A stretch of 42,934 bases of DNA from Actinoplanes cyaneus. GTDB lineage: Bacteria > Actinomycetota > Actinomycetes > Mycobacteriales > Micromonosporaceae. Shown here in pieces: positions 38,943 through 42,934 of the stretch; position 1 is the stretch's first letter; the number at the start of each line of letters is the position of its first letter. The notes beneath the pieces were generated by a model. The model did no database searches and was not told the DNA's origin. It saw only the letters and a list, made by a program, of their open reading frames with translations. Both the position numbers and the translations under genes were made by a program. The stretch lies in the NCBI RefSeq assembly GCF_016862095.1, contig NZ_BOMH01000046.1, positions 1-42,934 of the forward strand, given 5' to 3'.

Positions 38943-39765
38943 CTCGACGCTGGTGAAGGCGCCCGTGGTGGCGCCGGTAGTGGCTGACCCGGCCAAGCGG
39001 TGGCACGTCGCCCGGATCTTCGGGAACGTCGTGACCCGCAGCATCGCGATCGTCGCCCTGGCCCTCGTCTGGGAGATCTTCCCGCGGCTCGGACTGGTCG
39101 ACGCGACCTTCCTGCCACCGCTCTCCGAGGTCCTGGTCGCCTGGTGGGATCTGGTCAAATCGGGCGAGCTGTGGGAGCACGCCCAGGCCAGCCTGACCCG
39201 CTCACTCGTCGGCTTCGCCCTCGCGATCGTCATCTCGATCCCGCTCGGCCTGCTGATCGGCTGGTACAAACCGGTCGCGAACCTGCTGACCCCACTGCTC
39301 GAGATCTTCCGCAACACCGCGGCCCTGGCGATCCTGCCGGTCTTCGTGCTGATCCTGGGCCTCGGCGAGACCTCGAAGATCGCGATCATCCTGTACGCCT
39401 GCGCGTGGCCGATCCTGCTGAACACGGTCAGTGGCGTCCGGACCGTCGACCCGCTCCTGATCAAATCGGCGCGCTCCCTCGGACTGGGCCCGGTGAGCCT
39501 GTTCCAGAAGGTCGTTCTGCCCGCCGCGGTGCCCACCATCTTCACCGGCATCCGGCTGGCCGGGGCGTACTCCATCCTGATTCTGATCGCCGCGGAAATG
39601 GTCGGCGCGAAAGCCGGCCTGGGCTATCTCATCAATTACGCGCAATACAACTTCGCGGTCCCCGACATGTACGCGGGAATCATCACGATCTCCGGCATCG
39701 GCCTCATCGTGAACCAGCTCCTGATCCTCACCGAGCGCCGTTTCTCGACCTGGCGCACCTCCTAG
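38935..39765 (+). CDS. ABC transporter permease (SsuC/TauC-like)
   Basis: This 276-residue permease has six hydrophobic helices. The characteristic EAA loop is at about residues 170-190 (SARSLGLGPVSLFQKVVLPAAVPTIFTGIRLAGAYSILILIAAEM). An N-terminal cytosolic part of about 25 residues precedes the first membrane segment (SIAIVALALVWEIFPRLGLV). GLGYLINYAQYNFAVPDMYAGIITI is typical of SsuC/TauC. GTG 38935 overlaps the end of the ATPase gene by eight bases. A 14-base gap with AGAAAGG separates it from the TauD-type gene, so all belong to one operon. Confidence 0.94.
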   Translation: MSSSTLVKAPVVAPVVADPAKRWHVARIFGNVVTRSIAIVALALVWEIFPRLGLVDATFLPPLSEVLVAWWDLVKSGELWEHAQASLTRSLVGFALAIVISIPLGLLIGWYKPVANLLTPLLEIFRNTAALAILPVFVLILGLGETSKIAIILYACAWPILLNTVSGVRTVDPLLIKSARSLGLGPVSLFQKVVLPAAVPTIFTGIRLAGAYSILILIAAEMVGAKAGLGYLINYAQYNFAVPDMYAGIITISGIGLIVNQLLILTERRFSTWRTS

Positions 39766-39779
39766 AAAGGGTTCTCCTC

Positions 39780-40676
39780 ATGAGTATCGACATCCAGCGC
39801 CTCGGTGGCCGGATCGGCGCCTCGGTGACCGGCATCGACCTCAAGCAGCCGGTCGACGAGGGCGACGCGAAGGCGATCCACGACGCGCTCGTCGAGCACA
39901 AGGTCCTGGTCTTCCGCGACCAGCACCTCGACGACGAGCAGCACCAGCGCTTCGCGGCGCTCTTCGGTGAGCTGACCCTGGCGCACCCGACCGTCCCGTC
40001 CGTCGACGGTCAGGCCAACGTGCTCGAGGTGGCCGGCGGTGAGGGGGCACGGGCGAACGCCTGGCACACCGACGTGACGTTCGTGGTCGCCCCGCCGAAG
40101 GCCACGACACTGCGGAGTCTGGTCATCCCGCCGTACGGGGGAGACACGCTCTTCTCGAACACCAGCGCCGCCTATGCCGACCTCCCCGAGCACCTGCGGG
40201 TCCTCGCCGACCGGCTGTGGGCCGAGCACTCCAACGAGTACGACTACGCCGAGCACCCGCAGTTCCGCTCGGCCGAGGTCGAGGACTACCACAAGGTCTT
40301 CGTCTCCACCCGGTACCGCACCGCGCACCCGGTCGTCCGCGTCAACCCGGACTCCGGCAAGCCGAACCTGTTCATCGGCAACTTCGTCACCGGCATCATC
40401 GGCCTGTCCAAGACCGAGTCCCGGGACATCCTGCGCCTGCTCCAGCACTACGTGACCCGGCCGGAGAACACGCTGCGCCACAAGTGGCAGGTCGGCGACC
40501 TGGTCGTCTGGGACAACCGCAGCACCCAGCACTACGCGGCCGACGACTACGGCGACCTGGCCCGCAAACTGCACCGCGTCACCGTCGCCGGCGACGTCCC
40601 GGTCAGCACCGACGGGACCAAGAGCTACATCCTCGAGGGCGACGAGGCCACCCACTACACCCCGCGGGTGCAGTGA
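39780..40676 (+). CDS. TauD/TfdA-family Fe(II)/2-oxoglutarate dioxygenase
   Basis: This 298-residue non-haem iron oxygenase uses 2-oxoglutarate and O2 to hydroxylate a carbon next to a leaving group such as sulfonate. The iron ligands are visible: His96 and Asp98 in AWHTDVTF, and His251 in DNRSTQHYA. Arg262 and Arg266 (LARKLHRVTV) are placed to bind 2-oxoglutarate. Length and fold agree with TauD (about 280 residues). In taurine and alkanesulfate enzymes the product decomposes to sulfite or sulfate plus aldehyde. The co-expressed transporter and Cys leader point to sulfur release here, but the substrate is unknown. The ATG at 39780 has AGAAAGG as ribosome-binding site. Confidence 0.92.
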   Translation: MSIDIQRLGGRIGASVTGIDLKQPVDEGDAKAIHDALVEHKVLVFRDQHLDDEQHQRFAALFGELTLAHPTVPSVDGQANVLEVAGGEGARANAWHTDVTFVVAPPKATTLRSLVIPPYGGDTLFSNTSAAYADLPEHLRVLADRLWAEHSNEYDYAEHPQFRSAEVEDYHKVFVSTRYRTAHPVVRVNPDSGKPNLFIGNFVTGIIGLSKTESRDILRLLQHYVTRPENTLRHKWQVGDLVVWDNRSTQHYAADDYGDLARKLHRVTVAGDVPVSTDGTKSYILEGDEATHYTPRVQ

Positions 40677-40678
40677 CC

Positions 40679-42013
40679 ATGAGCCGTCAGCTGCACCTCA
40701 ACGCGTTCCTGATGAGCGTCGGCCACCACGAAGCCGCGTGGCGGTTGCCGGAGACCGACCCGTACGCGGATCTCGACGTCGAACACTTCAAGAACCTGGC
40801 CCGGATCGCCGAACGTGGCAAGCTCGACTCGGTCTTCCTCGCCGACGGCCCGGCCCTCTGGGACCAGATCGGCCGCCGCCCGTCCGCCGCCCTCGAACCG
40901 ACCGTCCTGCTCACCGCGCTGGCCGGCGCCACCTCCCGGATCGGGCTGATCGCCACCGCGTCCACCACCTACAACGAGCCGTACAACCTGGCCCGGCGCT
41001 TCGCGTCACTCGACATCGTCAGCGGCGGCCGGGCCGGCTGGAACATCGTCACCACCGCGAACCTGGAAGCGGCCCGCAACTTCAACCTCGACCACCTGCC
41101 CGCCCACAAGGAGCGTTACGAGCGCGCCGCCGAGTTCGTCGACGTCTCGCTCAAGCTCTGGGACTCCTGGGACGACGACGCGGTCCTCGCCGACAAGGAG
41201 AACGGCGTCTGGGGCGACGACGCCAAGATCTACCCGCCGGGTCACGAGGGCCAGTTCTACCGCGTCGCCGGCGCGCTCAACGTGCCACGCTCCGCTCAGG
41301 GCCACCCGGTGCTCGTCCAGGCCGGCTCCTCCGAGAGCGGACGGAACTTCGCCGCCAAGTACGCCGAAGCGGTGTTCACCGCGCACCAGACACTTTCGGA
41401 CGCGCAGGAGTTCTACGACGACCTGAAGCGGCGCGCCGCCGAGCACGGTCGCGACCCGGACCACGTCAAGATCCTGCCCGGGATCGTGCCTGTCATCGCG
41501 TCCTCTCCGTCTGCCGCCCGGGAGAAGGAAGAGCAGCTCAATGGGCTGATCAAGCCCGAGTACGCGCTGCCGCAGCTCGCCGCGCTGCTCGGCGTCCCGG
41601 TGTCATCGCTCCGCCTCGACGCCCAGCTGCCCGACGACCTGCCCGAGGAAGAGGCGATCGAGGGCGCGAAGAGCCGTCGCACCCTGGTGGTCAATCTCGG
41701 TCGCCGGGAGAACCTGACGGTCCGCCAGATCATCGCCCGCCTCGGCGGTGGGCGTGGTCACCTGACCTTCGCCGGCACTCCCGTGCAGGTCGCCGACCAG
41801 ATCCAGAACTGGTTCGACAACGGGGCGGCCGACGGCTTCAACATCATGCCGCCGGTGCTGCCGTCGTCCCTGACCGATTTCGTGGACCAGGTGGTGCCGA
41901 TCCTGCAGGAGCGCGGCCTGTTCCGCACCGAGTACACCGGGCGCACGCTGCGCGAACACTACGGGTTGCCGCGCCCGGCGAACCGCAACGCCGGAACGCC
42001 GGTCCACATCTGA
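40679..42013 (+). CDS. Flavin-dependent monooxygenase, NtaA/SnaA/DszA class
   Basis: This 444-residue luciferase-like (bacterial LLM) FMN-dependent monooxygenase belongs to the class that includes nitrilotriacetate monooxygenase and dibenzothiophene-sulfone monooxygenase. Landmarks are LHLNAFLMSVGHHEAAWRLP (1-23), RIAERGKLDSVFLADGPALW, YNEPYNLARRFASLDIVSGGRAGWNIVTT, then HEGQFYRVAGALNVPRSAQGHPVLVQAGSSESGRNFAA. It needs reduced FMN from a separate reductase, which is not in this operon. Two bases separate it from the TauD-type gene. Together they suggest attack on a larger sulfonate, sulfone or sulfate ester, with one enzyme per substrate or acting in series. A terminator follows. Confidence 0.92.
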   Translation: MSRQLHLNAFLMSVGHHEAAWRLPETDPYADLDVEHFKNLARIAERGKLDSVFLADGPALWDQIGRRPSAALEPTVLLTALAGATSRIGLIATASTTYNEPYNLARRFASLDIVSGGRAGWNIVTTANLEAARNFNLDHLPAHKERYERAAEFVDVSLKLWDSWDDDAVLADKENGVWGDDAKIYPPGHEGQFYRVAGALNVPRSAQGHPVLVQAGSSESGRNFAAKYAEAVFTAHQTLSDAQEFYDDLKRRAAEHGRDPDHVKILPGIVPVIASSPSAAREKEEQLNGLIKPEYALPQLAALLGVPVSSLRLDAQLPDDLPEEEAIEGAKSRRTLVVNLGRRENLTVRQIIARLGGGRGHLTFAGTPVQVADQIQNWFDNGAADGFNIMPPVLPSSLTDFVDQVVPILQERGLFRTEYTGRTLREHYGLPRPANRNAGTPVHI

Positions 42014-42031
42014 TCCCGTACGCACCCCTGG

Positions 42032-42058
42032 GAGTCACCCTCCGTGTGAGGGTGGCTC
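42032..42058. terminator. Hairpin between convergent genes
   Basis: GAGTCACCCTC (42032-42042) pairs with GAGGGTGGCTC (42048-42058) with one mismatch, around CGTGT. It follows the operon stop by 18 bases and touches the end of the convergent gene. Confidence 0.65.
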
Positions 42059-42676
42059 TCAGGTCGCGCTGACGTTGCCCTGCTCGAACTGGTGCTGCCG
42101 GGCGTCCTGAACCCCGGCCATCAACTGGTCCCACCGCGGGTCGTCCTGGAACCGCGTCATCGTGATCCGCTCCGCCGTCCGCGCCGACGTGTACTCCCAC
42201 CAGGCCGCCACCCGGACCGGCCACAGCCCCATCCGCAGCGCCCCGGCGAGGAAACACCGGTGCGCGGTGAGAGTCGCCGCGAGCATGTCCGGCTCCAGCA
42301 CGAAGTTCGGAGCGTCGAAGGCGGCGCCCAGCGCGCGCACGTCCCGGTGCATCTCCGAATAGGCGACCAGACTGGGCATCGCCGGAACCAGCAGCTCATC
42401 CTCCGGATGAACCACATCATGCGCGTACGCCGGGGTGAACACCACGTCGTCGACCGTCACGATCAGCGGCAGGGACTCGCGGCGCACCTTGATGTCGACC
42501 TGAACCGCCGGCTCCCCGGTCGGGACGTGCACCCAGTCGGCGTCCAGCACGTTCCGGAAGGCGATCTGGACCGTGTCCCCGATCGCCGGGACGTGCACCG
42601 TGACAAGCCCCGGGCCCGCGGTCACCTCGGTGCCCGGCACCTCCCGCAACATGTCCGCCAGGTCGTTAGTGCGCAT
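42059..42676 (-). CDS. Hypothetical protein
   Basis: This 205-residue cytosolic protein has no family I recognise. The N-terminal half is beta-rich (MRTNDLADMLREVPGTEVTAGPGLVTVHVPAIGDTVQIAF, QVDIKVRRESLPLIVTVDDVVF). The C-terminal half is helical with VLEPDMLAATLTAHRCFLAGALRMGLWPVRVAAWWEYTS. No signal peptide or clear catalytic residues are present. I chose ATG 42676 because a start at 42703 leaves a less likely nine-residue extension. It is convergent with the organosulfur operon. Confidence 0.72.
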   Translation of the reverse strand: MRTNDLADMLREVPGTEVTAGPGLVTVHVPAIGDTVQIAFRNVLDADWVHVPTGEPAVQVDIKVRRESLPLIVTVDDVVFTPAYAHDVVHPEDELLVPAMPSLVAYSEMHRDVRALGAAFDAPNFVLEPDMLAATLTAHRCFLAGALRMGLWPVRVAAWWEYTSARTAERITMTRFQDDPRWDQLMAGVQDARQHQFEQGNVSAT

Positions 42677-42792
42677 GCTGCTCGTTATACGCCAGAGGCG
42701 CACGCGGCGCGCCCCCGAACTCTGGTCGTTCCGGGTGGGCGGTCATCCGCTCGTTCCGGCATTCCGTGGTGTCCCTCGTAGGAGCGTCTCCC

Positions 42793-42882
42793 GGTGGTGC
42801 GCCTCCCGGCTTCTCGCCTCCTGGTTGTGCGCTTCCTGGTGGTGCGCCGCCGGTTGTGCGCCTTCCAGTTGTGCACCTCCTG
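42793..42882. repeat. 15-bp degenerate tandem repeat
   Basis: About six units of the form GGTTGTGCGCCTCCT follow each other, spaced 15, 15, 15, 14 and 15 bases. On the minus strand an open frame through them would give Arg/Thr-rich pentapeptides (RRTTR type), but the 14-base unit breaks the period and I do not call a gene. The rest of 42704-42934 shows nothing more. Confidence 0.6.
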
Positions 42883-42934
42883 GGCTGTGACCGCCGTCTC
42901 AGCCACCTGGTTTGGAGTTGTCGGTGGTGGGTAG

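Noticed and set aside
42685..42906. 73-residue Arg/Thr-rich minus-strand ORF at the right edge
   Set aside because: It consists of the 15-bp repeat, has no recognisable domain and the repeat period is broken by a 14-base unit.

Overview
This is high-GC DNA with dense, strongly GC3-biased genes, many GTG and TTG starts and many 1-4 base gene overlaps. The gene content (pcaHGBL with a fused pcaL, DUF3159, DUF574 methyltransferase, HTH-NB-ARC-TPR regulator, AA10 LPMO, Excalibur protein, Cys-rich leader peptide of the actinobacterial kind) points to a filamentous actinobacterium. Micromonosporaceae, perhaps Actinoplanes, is my best guess from gene types; I could not search a database. No rRNA, tRNA, insertion sequence or CRISPR array was seen.

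Layout. 1-3596: the end of a protocatechuate branch operon (pcaH partial, pcaG, pcaB, pcaL). 3772-7223: minus-strand DUF3159 membrane protein, a damaged GGDEF-EAL gene and a secreted AA10 LPMO with CBM2; a perfect CebR-type box lies between the last two. 7424-9524: a DUF2087 regulator and a two-gene unit of unknown function. 9743-17257: an MFS transporter and a LysR regulator facing a five-gene operon (flavin monooxygenase, VOC extradiol dioxygenase, FAH-family enzyme, alpha/beta hydrolase, cyclase-family enzyme), which looks like an aromatic or heteroaromatic ring-cleavage pathway. The same GCTGAT-N7-ATCAGC dyad sits in front of the operon and of the transporter. 17258-17831: repeats between convergent genes. 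17832-25225: DUF3817, hemerythrin, LuxR-type, DUF6011, hybrid kinase, GH15 and Excalibur genes. 25390-27245: a kinase remnant and a repeat-rich ORF. 27246-33216: TetR/GlcG-like divergent pair, an NB-ARC-TPR regulator, two small secreted proteins and a membrane protein. 33324-36518: DUF574 methyltransferase, malate dehydrogenase and Spo0M. 36581-42013: a 22-bp-phased repeat array, then a CRP-like site, a leaderless promoter, a Cys-rich leader peptide and an organosulfur operon (SsuA/B/C-type transporter, TauD-type dioxygenase, NtaA/SnaA/DszA-type flavin monooxygenase). 42059-42934: a hypothetical gene and a 15-bp repeat.

How it fits together. The window is rich in catabolic capacity: lignin-type aromatics (pca), an unidentified ring compound (LysR cluster), organosulfur compounds (leader-peptide operon) and polysaccharides (LPMO, GH15). 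The regulatory DNA is the most unusual part: one LysR dyad tying transporter to pathway, a probable cysteine attenuator, hairpin repeats found only between convergent genes, micro-ORFs that appear to couple translation, and a duplicated ribosome-binding-site/start module before pcaL.
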